Below are positions 34,777 to 42,802 of a stretch of DNA of 42,802 nucleotides, one piece after another. The notes beneath the pieces were generated by a model. It worked only from the letters and a program-made list of their open reading frames with translations. It was not told where the DNA came from and did no database searches. The DNA is from Clostridia bacterium (GTDB taxonomy: Bacteria; Bacillota; Clostridia; UBA1212; UBA1255): positions 1 to 42,802 of the forward strand of contig JAFZEI010000132.1 of the NCBI GenBank assembly GCA_017560765.1, read 5' to 3'. The number at the start of each line of letters is the position of its first letter. Positions within the stretch are counted from its first letter, which is position 1. A program made the position numbers and the translations under genes.

Positions 34777-36714
34777 ATGAAATACTGTAAAGGAATTGCA
34801 GCATTATTACTTATATGCTGTATATGTTTTGGTAATATTGGTTCTTCTTATGCAGCAGATATACGAGATGTTAAGAATGATACATGGATTGCTACAGATG
34901 ATTTAGGCAGAGTTTTACCGCTCAATGATAAAACAGGTAATGTAAAAGAAGATAAATACGTAGGTATTTTTTATTTTCTTTTCCTTAATGGCTCACAAGA
35001 TGAAGCGATTTTAGACATAACACACTCATATAAACGCGGCGGAATTGAGGCTGTTTGGGAAGATTTACTTTATGGCAGCGGAACCTTTTTTTGGGCAGAA
35101 CCATATTTTGGTTATTATCGTAATAATGACGCTTGGGTATATGCTAAACATGCTCAGCTTTTGTGTGATGCAGGAGTAGACTTTGTGTTTTTAGATATAA
35201 CAAATCACTCTGCATTTTTTGAAGATGCATGGCAGCTGTTATTGGATGTTTGGTCTGATATAAGAGCAAAAGGAGGAAATACTCCTCAAGTGGTATTCCA
35301 TTGCGGAGACCAAGAGGCAACGGGAAAGATGCACATAGAATGGCTTTGGGATAAATTATACAAAGATGAGCTTCATAAAGAACTATGGTTTTACTGGAAT
35401 GGCAAGCCATTGATTTTAGGCAATACAAAAACACTTTCTGATGAGATAAAAAGTTTTTTTACCATCCGTCGTTCTTGGGCGTTTAATTCATGGACTTTGG
35501 AAACAGAAGGAAAAGGTAGATGGCCATGGATAGCACAATATCCTCAAGAACCGGGAAGAGATGAAGACGGCAATATAGAGCAGGTTGCAGTGTCTGCCGG
35601 CTTCCACGCAAATTCTTCAAAGGGAAGAAGTTATCACAAAGGAAAAAATGAAATGTCAGGGCGATTTGACTTTGGCTTTGGGCTCGAAACATCGGGGCTT
35701 GGTCTTGCTTTTGCAGAGCAATGGTCAAGAGTCTTTGAGTTGGATCCTAAACTTGTCATGATTACGGGCTGGAATGAATTTACTGCAGGTCGTTGGATAG
35801 ACCCTAATGCTAATACGCAGCTTGTGGCAGGTTCTTATGTGGTTACGCCCAATGACCCACAATTCAAATATGTTTATGTGGATTTGTTAAGCCCTGAATA
35901 CAGTCGTGATATAGAGCCTATCAGTGATTTTTTCAGAGATAACTATTATTATCAAATGGCATATTATATAAGGCTTTTTAAAGGAACTCGCGCAGGAGAA
36001 AAAGGTACGGGAAGTGCTGATATTGATATAAAAGGAGACTTGTCTGTATTGGAATCTGTAGGTCCGGAATATTTAGATAGCACGAATGATATTCTTCATA
36101 GAAATGCAGATGGTATTGGTGCAATATATACATACGTAAATGAAACGGGACGCAATGATATAGCTCTTGCAAAAGTGTCCAAAACGGGAAAATATACGTA
36201 TTTTTATGTAAAATGCGAATCTGATATCATAGAGGCAGAAGGTACAAATTGGATGAATCTTTATATTGACAGTGATCAATATTACTATACCGGCTGGGCA
36301 GGATATGATTTTGTAATCAACAGAAGCCATGGCGACGGAAAGGTTTCCGTGGAGAGATTCGTGGATAATTCTTGGAAATTTGAAAGTGTGGGCGAAGCAG
36401 AATACACTTTAAATGGCAAAGAGCTAATAATAAAGGTTAATTCTTCTCTGGTAGCGCTTGATGAGAGAGATAATTTTGATTTTAAATGGGCAGATAATTC
36501 TACAGTAACCGGAGAAGTTATGGAGTTTATGGACGTTGGTGACAGTGCGCCAAACGCCCGCTTTAACTATAGATATGAAAAAGCGGGCGGCATAATATCT
36601 AATGAAATATTATCATCAGAATCAAATATTAAATTAATTATAATAATTGGCGCAAGCCTTTTAATTTCGGCCTGCGCTGCAATCATCATTTCGAAAATTT
36701 ACCGGAAGAAATAG
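34777..36714 (+). CDS. GH99-like surface protein with C-terminal membrane anchor
   Basis: The 645-residue protein has a signal peptide cleaved near SSYAA, a barrel-like region (GIFYFLFLNGS, GYYRNNDAWVYAKHAQL, CDAGVDFVFLDIT, TGWNEFTAGRW near residue 331), a CBM9-like beta domain (from about 440, ending FMDVGDSAPNARFNYRY), and a final membrane helix before KIYRKK. The pattern resembles GH99 and GH99-like (WbsX) proteins, which act on mannan-type or other glycans; activity is not proven. AGGGAGG (34761-34767) precedes the ATG. It starts 1 base after the binding-protein gene, and its last 29 bases overlap the convergent CotH-RCC1 gene. Confidence 0.72.
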   Translation: MKYCKGIAALLLICCICFGNIGSSYAADIRDVKNDTWIATDDLGRVLPLNDKTGNVKEDKYVGIFYFLFLNGSQDEAILDITHSYKRGGIEAVWEDLLYGSGTFFWAEPYFGYYRNNDAWVYAKHAQLLCDAGVDFVFLDITNHSAFFEDAWQLLLDVWSDIRAKGGNTPQVVFHCGDQEATGKMHIEWLWDKLYKDELHKELWFYWNGKPLILGNTKTLSDEIKSFFTIRRSWAFNSWTLETEGKGRWPWIAQYPQEPGRDEDGNIEQVAVSAGFHANSSKGRSYHKGKNEMSGRFDFGFGLETSGLGLAFAEQWSRVFELDPKLVMITGWNEFTAGRWIDPNANTQLVAGSYVVTPNDPQFKYVYVDLLSPEYSRDIEPISDFFRDNYYYQMAYYIRLFKGTRAGEKGTGSADIDIKGDLSVLESVGPEYLDSTNDILHRNADGIGAIYTYVNETGRNDIALAKVSKTGKYTYFYVKCESDIIEAEGTNWMNLYIDSDQYYYTGWAGYDFVINRSHGDGKVSVERFVDNSWKFESVGEAEYTLNGKELIIKVNSSLVALDERDNFDFKWADNSTVTGEVMEFMDVGDSAPNARFNYRYEKAGGIISNEILSSESNIKLIIIIGASLLISACAAIIISKIYRKK

Positions 36715-37714
36715 TGGTTTTACCGATTTTATTTGAATTAGAACCTGTGCCGGATATTCCGTATTCGTTTTTACCCCAGACTGTAACGCTGCCGTCTTTG
36801 TTGAGAATGGCAGAGAACCATGAACCTGCGGCTCCCGTCTTAGCGCTGCTGCTTATGAGCTGCGGCGTGGAGAACGAAGATGCTGAAGATGAAGTAGAAA
36901 CTTGATTATAAGAATTAAGTCCCCAACCGTATATCTTACCGTCTTTTGTGACGATAATTGCGTGCTCATCTTGCATGCTGGCAGACGCAACATTAGACAT
37001 AACTTTGTGGAGTTGACCGTCACCCGCTCCGGTTGAGAAAGTTGAAGTACTTCTCCAACCGAAGTAATAAAGGTCTCCGGCGCTGTCTATACAGAAAGTT
37101 GAGTGCTCGCCGGCAAATACTTTAGTTATGGTTTTTGTTGAAATCTGAACAGGAGAGGTAAATACCTCTGTGCTGCTTGATGTAAGTTTTTTCCAACGAT
37201 TATCGCCCAATCCATACATTTTGCCGCCTTTTACGTATACGGTGTGACGCCTTCCTGCTGCCATAGATGTTACATTTGTGGCAATTTTTGTAAATGTTGT
37301 AACTTTGCCTTTGTAATTTGCAGAACCGAGCTGTCCTTTTTCGTTATTTCCAATGCCGTAAAGGTCGCCGTTCGTCATCAAAATCAAACTGTGGTCATAG
37401 CCGGCACTGATTTCCGCAATTGTTCCTGACGGAACCCCGCTTACAGGTCTTAACGTGTAATATTCATCGCCGGAGTAACCTGTTTGGTTGTAATTATTAT
37501 TGCCTACAGCATACAGCTTGCCATCAGCAGATAAAATTAATGTATGGGGATCGTCTCCTACATTTCCGCCTTGTGAAGTTGATACTTGTTTAACAGATGT
37601 CATAACGAGTGAAACAGGAAGAAGTGATGTGCCGGTGAAGATGCCTCCTTGTCCGTTTTCGCTGGCACCCCAAGCATATAAGTCTCCGTTGGATTTTAAA
37701 TAGAATATGGTCCT
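36686..37714 (-). repeat. RCC1 repeats encoded at the end of the CotH fusion
   Basis: About seven repeats of 45-55 residues cover residues 728-1069. The recurring core is xLYxWGxNxxGQLG: DLYAWGASENGQGG, KLYAVGNNNYNQTG, DLYGIGNNEKGQLG, KMYGLGDNRWKKL, DLYYFGWRS, KIYGWGLNSYNQVS and SVTVWGKNEYGISG. Seven blades make one closed propeller. Confidence 0.85.
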
Positions 37715-39895
37715 GGAACCTGCAACAAGAGCTTCTGACGCTGTGAAGCCGGTTTTGCGTGCAAGTACAGAAATTGTCATTTTTCCTGTTACAGTAATGG
37801 TAACAGAAGTGGAACTGTAAAATGTTTGCTTGCCGTCTGCTGTAGATATTGTTATGCCGGCAAAGGTGTAGCCGCTTTTTACAGTTGCTTTTAAGGTTAC
37901 TTTTTCACCTACGGAATATGCCACAGTGCTGCCGGAGGATACGCTCTTGGAGTTGATTGTTGCAGATGAAATACCATCTGAAAAAGTGATGCCGATATTA
38001 ATGGGAGCAAGATTAAAATACTCGTTAAATTGTTTTGTAGCATAATGAGTTCTGTTTTCAAGGAATGTCTTGATCTTGCTGATTTCGCTGTTCCATTTAG
38101 AAGTCGAAAAGCCCGAAGTAGACCAGCGCTGACTGTGGAGAGAAACGATGGGGCGAATCTCTTTTGACATATCGTCAAGCAAGGCTGTCATTTTATTTAC
38201 GGTAAAAATGTTTTTGGTTACGTAGTCAAATCTGTCAATGAATTTTTGCTTAAAACCATTATTAGCAAGGAGAGCATACATCAAGTCAGATAATATGGAG
38301 TTGTTATTAATACGATTCATCATATCGAATTTATAGTCGTTTGCATAACTGCATCCGTGATCCATATCAAGAAGCACAAAACGCCATTTTGTGTCAAGAC
38401 CGCTGGGATCCTCGGGGTTTTTGTTTCGCCAAACCTTAATGTTATTTGAGGGCCAGTCGATATTACAAAAGTAAAGGTTACAAATATAAAAGTCGATAAG
38501 ACTATCCACATCTACTTGATTGGCTACGTAATTATAGTATGTTGCATTTGATAAATCATGGTTTCTGGCATAAGAAACAAGATTGTTAAAAGGAACCTCG
38601 TCGCCGGGTAGACCGTCATTTACTTCGTATGGAGGTTTGCTGGTATTTGACTTTAACGGAGAGGGTGCTTCTAACATAACAAAATTTTCTTCAAGGACAC
38701 CATAGTGAGATTCGAAATACTTAGCATCATATCTTTCTCGAATATTGTAAAGCCCCCAGAATTCGCCGTTGATAAATACAGTTGCAGGTTGAGTCTCCAT
38801 ATAATCTACATTCATACCTTTGCAAATTCTTTGCATTAAAGCATCACGGAGCATGGAACATGTACAATCGTTGCCGGAATTTCTCAGCAACAAGCGTTTA
38901 TAAGAATCAATGTTCTCGTTAGAAGAATCATAAACTCTGCCTTCGAAAATGTCGTATTTAAGTTTTCCCGGATTATTCAGGACATCTGGATTTGCGTCTT
39001 TCTTAAAGTACATTCGGAAAGACTTTTGTTGATTACCTAAAGAACCGTTGCCATGCATAGAAAGCTCTATGTATTGACCTGCAACCTTTGAGCCGGATCT
39101 GTCAAAAAGTTCAAAGAAAGCTACTTTTCGTTCTTTTGTACCGAAAGGATCATTCATTACGCTTACATAGATACCGGAAGATGTTGCAAAATCAGTGGGT
39201 TTTATTGAAATTGAAATGCTTGGGAGATTGTAATTATTCGCGAAATCTGAAGAAACTATGTAGGTGTTGGTTACAGTATCAATTATATTGCTGCCGTTTT
39301 TTGCATAAGCCTTTATCGTTGTGCCTACTATTTGAGAAGAAGGCGCTGCGTATCTAAAAGATGAAGCAATACTTTGAGTCAAATAACCTACATTGCCTGT
39401 GCTTTCTTGGACCTTTATGGGGGAAGAATATTTCTTGCCGTTTGTTTTCGGGTCAGAACCGTCTGTGGTATAGTAAATAGTATATCCCGGGTCCGCCGTT
39501 AATTTTACCTCTAAGGCTTTTGAGTAAATGCCGCCGTTTGCAGAAAACTTAACAGTAGGGCCCTGAGGTGTGGGCGTGGGTTTTTCCGTAGGCTTTGCAG
39601 TCGGCTTGCTTGTTGGTGATGCAGTGGTACCGGAAACGGGTGCGTCTATTACGTTGGATGGTGTACTTGTGCCGCCCGGTGTTGGTGCCTCTGCTGATGT
39701 AATCGCCCCTGTGACGGAATCTGTCGGTCGGTTGCTGCTGGTTCCTGTGGATTGCGAAGAGGGGGTACTTAAAATTACATTTGTACTTGTAATTGTGTTT
39801 GTACTTTTGGGACTATTTGTTTGGTTTTCTTCTGCGCAACCAACAAATATAAAAAGTAGTACAACAGTGAAAAAAATTAAAAGTTTGCTTTTCAT
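36686..39895 (-). CDS. CotH-like kinase lipoprotein fused to an RCC1 beta-propeller
   Basis: The 1069-residue product has these parts in order: a lipoprotein signal with C20 (IFVGC); a Ser/Thr/Pro-rich stalk (21-112); a chitobiase C-terminal-like domain (113-213, YYTTDGSDPK); a CotH domain (about 220-630) with LLLRNSGNDC, FINGEFWGLYNIRE, CNIDWPSNNIKVW and DMDHG (D510, D512); an InlB-like beta repeat (about 633-713); and about seven RCC1 repeats. CotH kinases phosphorylate extracellular proteins, and RCC1 propellers usually bind partners. The ATG lies 1 base after the stop of the LacZ-like gene, with ACGGAGG inside that gene's end, so translation is coupled. The 3' end overlaps the convergent gene by 29 bases. 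Confidence 0.85.
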   Translation of the reverse strand: MKSKLLIFFTVVLLFIFVGCAEENQTNSPKSTNTITSTNVILSTPSSQSTGTSSNRPTDSVTGAITSAEAPTPGGTSTPSNVIDAPVSGTTASPTSKPTAKPTEKPTPTPQGPTVKFSANGGIYSKALEVKLTADPGYTIYYTTDGSDPKTNGKKYSSPIKVQESTGNVGYLTQSIASSFRYAAPSSQIVGTTIKAYAKNGSNIIDTVTNTYIVSSDFANNYNLPSISISIKPTDFATSSGIYVSVMNDPFGTKERKVAFFELFDRSGSKVAGQYIELSMHGNGSLGNQQKSFRMYFKKDANPDVLNNPGKLKYDIFEGRVYDSSNENIDSYKRLLLRNSGNDCTCSMLRDALMQRICKGMNVDYMETQPATVFINGEFWGLYNIRERYDAKYFESHYGVLEENFVMLEAPSPLKSNTSKPPYEVNDGLPGDEVPFNNLVSYARNHDLSNATYYNYVANQVDVDSLIDFYICNLYFCNIDWPSNNIKVWRNKNPEDPSGLDTKWRFVLLDMDHGCSYANDYKFDMMNRINNNSILSDLMYALLANNGFKQKFIDRFDYVTKNIFTVNKMTALLDDMSKEIRPIVSLHSQRWSTSGFSTSKWNSEISKIKTFLENRTHYATKQFNEYFNLAPINIGITFSDGISSATINSKSVSSGSTVAYSVGEKVTLKATVKSGYTFAGITISTADGKQTFYSSTSVTITVTGKMTISVLARKTGFTASEALVAGSRTIFYLKSNGDLYAWGASENGQGGIFTGTSLLPVSLVMTSVKQVSTSQGGNVGDDPHTLILSADGKLYAVGNNNYNQTGYSGDEYYTLRPVSGVPSGTIAEISAGYDHSLILMTNGDLYGIGNNEKGQLGSANYKGKVTTFTKIATNVTSMAAGRRHTVYVKGGKMYGLGDNRWKKLTSSSTEVFTSPVQISTKTITKVFAGEHSTFCIDSAGDLYYFGWRSTSTFSTGAGDGQLHKVMSNVASASMQDEHAIIVTKDGKIYGWGLNSYNQVSTSSSASSFSTPQLISSSAKTGAAGSWFSAILNKDGSVTVWGKNEYGISGTGSNSNKIGKTTISSGKFSK

Positions 39896-39896
39896 A

Positions 39897-42224
39897 TTAT
39901 GCCTCCGTTATTCCGGGTAAAGTACGACTTTCTCTTAATATGTCCGTACATTCTGTGAAAATAGGTTTTATTGTAAATGAGTAGAAGAATAGCTTGTCGT
40001 CAAGTGATTGATTGTAATCTATTCGGAGAAGAGAGCAAGGGTCGTTTGTGCTGTCTTGCTCGGCACTGAATCCTATCTCGGGCATACCTTTTATCATAAT
40101 TCCGCGGCCTTCTACATCATGCACCACAGCCCATTGTACACCAAAGTGATTTACTGAGTGGTGTGGGCAAATCTGAAGTGCGGATTCTTGGGCAACTGTC
40201 GATTGATAAATGCCTTTCTTGCAATGGTTTTTCATATTATAAAGTGATGAATACGGGCCATAACCGTAGTAACTTACGAACTTGTTATCTGCAGGCATTT
40301 TCACTTCAAGGCCAAAACGTGAGAAGTTGTGAGAATCGGGCTTAATCTCTGCTGTAACGCCTACGCCTATTTCTCCGCTGCCGTAAATTGCCCACAAAAC
40401 TGAAAATGTGACAAAAGGTTCAGCAGAAGGTGATGCTATTGAGTAAGAAGCCAACAGTGTTATATATTTACTTCCTTTAGATAATATTTTACAAGAACAT
40501 GGTTGCTGCAATAAAAGCTGTTGATTGTCTGATTGTGCTTTGCAAACTGAAAAGACGGGCATGGTATTTAACATTTCTATACCGTTGAAAATGATATTTG
40601 TAAATGTACCGGTTGCCATGTTAAAGCGGTAGGTGAAATCTTCGCCGTCTATTGACATTATGCCGCTCTCGTTCTTTTCTGAAAAGTGTACGCTGAAAGG
40701 AGGCATGGAGGAGGTTGTTTCCGTCTCGGGAACTGTTTGTAAAACAGGCAGCTTTATCTGCGAAAAACATACTTCATAACCGGCATGAGCCCACACAGTG
40801 TCTTTTTTTAATTTGCAGCTAAATTCAATGAAAAATTCTTCGAAGGAAAATTCCGGGAAAGTAAAATCTATGCTCTTGCTGACTGTATCATGAGGAGCAC
40901 ATTTTATATCTAAAACATCCTGAGCGAAAACTTGCGAAGGTGTTTTTATTGTATACATAATTGTAAAATCTTCCAGATTTGTGAAATCGCACGTGTTTGT
41001 GAAAGTATACGTTTGCTTTGTAAATGTCATTTCTTGTGCTTTGATGACAGCAGGAAAAAATATGTTTTTTAATATAAGCAAATCATTATTTGTGTAAATG
41101 TCAGAATTTACAGGATTTTTAATATCATCAATTATATAGAAACCCATCTCGTCGCACAGCTTAATAAAAGCCGGAGTATTAGGGTAGAAGGATGTTTTTA
41201 CACTGTTTATATTGTGTTTTTTGAGAATTAAAAGCTCTTGTATAATTTCGCGTAATGGTTTATATTGAAAAGCATCAATGTACATTTCGTGTTCGTTGAA
41301 GCCTTTAAGATTAACCGGCTGATTGTTTACAAGAAATTCTCCTTTTTCATTTACAGTAAAAATACGTAAACCGACTCTTATGGGAATAACTTCATTAAAA
41401 CCATGAACAAGGGCTGTATAAAGATAGGGACTTTCTGCTGTCCAATTTATGGGATTATCTATTTTGATTTCAAAAGATGCTTGGCTGTCCTTAATTATAG
41501 AGTCCTTTCTTACTATAAGTTGATTGTTATTGTCGTAAAGCTCAACCGTTGCGGCTCCGTTTTCTTTAGTCGCATCTATATCTATATATATAGTGTCAAG
41601 TGTTGTTTTTACTTTAATATCTCTTATATGCTCCTGCGTCCGTGCTAAAAGATATACGTCTCGAGATATACCTGATTTTGCTTGTGTTATCACAGTGACG
41701 GTGTTTTGACCTGCTTTAAGTAGGGGAGTAATACGGAATTCTGCTGCATGATTTTCACTGCAGTCGGCTCCTGCAAACTCATTATTAATATAAACACAGA
41801 AGAAGGCGTCAATGCCGTCAAAGTTAATATATACATCTCTGCCTGTCCATGCACCGGGGAGCGTAAATTCGCGTTGATAAATGCAGAAGGAATTTTCTGA
41901 AATAAGGGACGCGTTAAGATTTGAGGGAATCTTGATTTTTTGGGAATTCAATGTGTCAATGTCAGAACTGAAAATTTGCTCTGCCTCGTTCTTGCTATTG
42001 CAAAGAGTGAAAGACCAATCGCCGTTAAGCATTTTACGACGTGTGCTTTTTTCTGAAATTATGCCGGCGTAGGCAGATTCGGGGGTGTATCCGTTTAAAA
42101 CGCGAGCACCGGAAAGTGCATTACAACGGCAACTGTAAGGTATAAACCAAGTTCTTGAAGGCTCCTTATTAACAGAGCTTGCTCCCAGGTTTGAGAATAA
42201 TGAAAAATCAGGCATGGTTTTCAT
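39897..42224 (-). CDS. LacZ-like GH2 protein missing the catalytic half of its barrel
   Basis: The 775-residue protein has no signal peptide. It follows the LacZ domain order: sugar-binding domain (residues 60-195), immunoglobulin-like domain 2 (196-295), the first part of the barrel (VNLKGFNEHEM, then VKTSFYPNTPAFIKLCDEMGF at 342-362), a domain-4-like part from about 400 (QTYTFTNTCDFTNLEDF), and a C-terminal beta-galactosidase small-chain-type domain (YRFNMATGTFTNIIFNG, YYGYGPYSSLYNMK, FGVQWAVVHD). Between about 370 and 400 the rest of the barrel is absent, including the acid/base (NES) and nucleophile (CEYAHAMGN) segments. LacZ is about 1020 residues. AAGGAG precedes the ATG. It is probably inactive as a glycosidase and may bind sugar; coupled to CotH-RCC1. 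Confidence 0.82.
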   Translation of the reverse strand: MKTMPDFSLFSNLGASSVNKEPSRTWFIPYSCRCNALSGARVLNGYTPESAYAGIISEKSTRRKMLNGDWSFTLCNSKNEAEQIFSSDIDTLNSQKIKIPSNLNASLISENSFCIYQREFTLPGAWTGRDVYINFDGIDAFFCVYINNEFAGADCSENHAAEFRITPLLKAGQNTVTVITQAKSGISRDVYLLARTQEHIRDIKVKTTLDTIYIDIDATKENGAATVELYDNNNQLIVRKDSIIKDSQASFEIKIDNPINWTAESPYLYTALVHGFNEVIPIRVGLRIFTVNEKGEFLVNNQPVNLKGFNEHEMYIDAFQYKPLREIIQELLILKKHNINSVKTSFYPNTPAFIKLCDEMGFYIIDDIKNPVNSDIYTNNDLLILKNIFFPAVIKAQEMTFTKQTYTFTNTCDFTNLEDFTIMYTIKTPSQVFAQDVLDIKCAPHDTVSKSIDFTFPEFSFEEFFIEFSCKLKKDTVWAHAGYEVCFSQIKLPVLQTVPETETTSSMPPFSVHFSEKNESGIMSIDGEDFTYRFNMATGTFTNIIFNGIEMLNTMPVFSVCKAQSDNQQLLLQQPCSCKILSKGSKYITLLASYSIASPSAEPFVTFSVLWAIYGSGEIGVGVTAEIKPDSHNFSRFGLEVKMPADNKFVSYYGYGPYSSLYNMKNHCKKGIYQSTVAQESALQICPHHSVNHFGVQWAVVHDVEGRGIMIKGMPEIGFSAEQDSTNDPCSLLRIDYNQSLDDKLFFYSFTIKPIFTECTDILRESRTLPGITEA

Positions 42225-42265
42225 GTTATCTGCTTCTCCTTTTGATACGCTGAAAATCTTATAAT

Positions 42266-42293
42266 ATTATACCAATTTAAGAGCAAAAATCAA
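42266..42293 (-). promoter_or_regulatory. Promoter of the LacZ-like/CotH-RCC1 operon
   Basis: On the minus strand, TTGATT (plus-strand 42288-42293), 16 bases, TATAAT (plus-strand 42266-42271), about 40 bases before the ATG. No operator is evident. Confidence 0.6.
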
Positions 42294-42392
42294 GAAATAT
42301 TAACAAGATTTATTGCTGAGTGTTGATGTTGTGCTTGCCTTTTTATATTTGCTTTGGCAAAATGTGGCATGGTAGAAATTAAACAGACCGGA

Positions 42393-42464
42393 TAAAAATA
42401 AATTAAAAAAATTTTTTTATTTTCACAAAAAAGTGTTGACAAGCAGAGAAAATGTATGTATAAT
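42393..42464 (+). promoter_or_regulatory. Strong tRNA promoter with an A/T-rich UP-like element
   Basis: Perfect TTGACA (42436-42441), 17 bases, perfect TATAAT (42459-42464), preceded at about 42393-42424 by A and T tracts of the UP-element kind. Such promoters typically drive stable RNA genes. Transcription should begin near 42471, leaving a leader of about 30 bases to be removed by RNase P. Confidence 0.8.
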
Positions 42465-42500
42465 CATCAGCGTTGTCGCGCATGACGCACAGCGAGATTC

Positions 42501-42576
42501 GCTGGTGTAGCTCAGTTGGTAGAGCAGCTGATTTGTAATCAGCAGGTCGGGGGTTCGAATCCGTCCACCAGCTCCA
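42501..42576 (+). tRNA. tRNA-Thr (anticodon UGU)
   Basis: The 76-base cloverleaf has acceptor GCTGGTG/CACCAGC, D stem GCTC/GAGC, anticodon arm GCTGA-TTTGTAA-TCAGC with anticodon TGT, TTCGAAT T loop and an encoded CCA end (42574-42576). One T-stem pair is a G-G mismatch (third pair, GGGGG against CCGTC). Confidence 0.95.
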
Positions 42577-42600
42577 GCCGTTTTTTAACGGCTGTATTTT
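42575..42600 (+). terminator. Terminator-like hairpin between the two tRNA genes
   Basis: The 8-bp stem CAGCCGTT/AACGGCTG with a TTTT loop (42575-42594) is followed by TATTTTT. It begins in the CCA end of tRNA-Thr. It could stop part of the transcripts before tRNA-Tyr, or mark the 3' end for processing. Confidence 0.6.
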
Positions 42601-42606
42601 TAATAA

Positions 42607-42691
42607 GGGAGATTTCCAGAGCGGCCAAATGGGGCAGACTGTAAATCTGTTGTCTACGACTTCCATGGTTCGAATCCATGATCTCCCACCA
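42607..42691 (+). tRNA. tRNA-Tyr (anticodon GUA)
   Basis: The 85-base class II tRNA has acceptor GGGAGAT/ATCTCCC, anticodon arm CAGACTGTAAATCTG with anticodon GTA, a long variable arm (TTGTCTACGACTT region), T arm CCATGGTTCGAATCCATG and an encoded CCA (42689-42691). It has no separate promoter that I can see and probably depends on read-through from the tRNA-Thr promoter. Confidence 0.95.
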
Positions 42692-42698
42692 TATGAAG

Positions 42699-42750
42699 AC
42701 ACCATTGAGATATGAACCCTCAAGTTCAAACTCAATGGTGTTTTTATTTT
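42699..42750 (+). terminator. Intrinsic terminator after tRNA-Tyr
   Basis: An 11-bp perfect stem, ACACCATTGAG (42699-42709) with CTCAATGGTGT (42731-42741), has a 21-base loop and is followed by TTTTATTTT. The remaining 52 bases of the window hold no recognisable feature. Confidence 0.85.
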
Positions 42751-42802
42751 AAAACCCAGCATCTATGCGGCTTTTTGAGGCTGCATTTTCTTTTTGTCAG
42801 CT

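Noticed and set aside
36649-36677. Hairpin as terminator for the minus-strand CotH-RCC1 gene
   Set aside because: The 9-bp stem (GCGCAAGCC/GGCCTGCGC) has a mismatch and no T tract on the minus strand; it may simply reflect the codons of the convergent gene.
42403-42762. 119-codon open frame on the minus strand across the tRNA region
   Set aside because: It runs through both tRNA genes and their terminator in antisense, has no ribosome site and encodes no recognisable motif.
1-42802. CRISPR arrays, insertion sequences, prophage genes, integrases
   Set aside because: No regularly spaced direct repeats, transposase or recombinase motifs, or phage structural genes were seen on either strand.

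Overview
The window reads as a chromosomal segment of an anaerobic, low-GC Gram-positive bacterium of the Clostridia type. The reasons are AT-rich sequence, strong AGGAGG-type ribosome sites with some TTG/GTG starts, TTGACA/TATAAT promoters, a mazG-rqcP pair like that of Bacillus/Clostridium, many 4Fe-4S proteins, lipoproteins and CotH-type surface proteins. I see no insertion sequence, prophage or CRISPR array.

Layout. 129-8748 is mostly housekeeping: class II aldolase, a D,D-carboxypeptidase-like protein that has lost its catalytic motifs, a short UvrD-type helicase, two membrane-anchored surface proteins (one a NagPA-type glycosidase), tadA, mazG and rqcP. 8763-11069 is a lipoprotein foldase with two tandem SurA/PpiC-like halves.

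11131-23903 is the most notable part: one probable transcription unit starting at a strong promoter and ending at a strong terminator. The order is malate dehydrogenase, fumarase, hdrB, hdrC, hdrA, flxD, flxC-like, flxB-like, flxA, an Fe-S subunit and a flavoprotein of the fumarate reductase type, and an AspT/SucE-family carboxylate transporter. Together they would run oxaloacetate to malate to fumarate to succinate to export. The usual membrane anchor of fumarate reductase is absent, and an NADH-linked HdrABC-FlxABCD electron-bifurcating module sits in its place. My proposal is a soluble NADH:fumarate reductase that conserves energy by also reducing ferredoxin. The gene content is directly visible; the coupling is inference.

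23960-31448 holds an alpha/beta hydrolase, a small DUF1858-like protein, a ferrous-iron uptake locus (feoA, feoB, a Cys-rich FeoB partner) with three identical-pattern DtxR-like boxes, a lipoprotein, metF and a 4Fe-4S aldo/keto reductase. 31472-42224 is a surface/carbohydrate locus. On the plus strand are a CotH-like lipoprotein whose signal peptide is split by a one-base frameshift at TTTTTTG, an orphan solute-binding protein and a GH99-like membrane-anchored protein. Converging on them from the minus strand are a LacZ-like protein lacking the catalytic half of its barrel and a 1069-residue CotH-RCC1 fusion. The window ends with tRNA-Thr(UGU) and tRNA-Tyr(GUA) genes.
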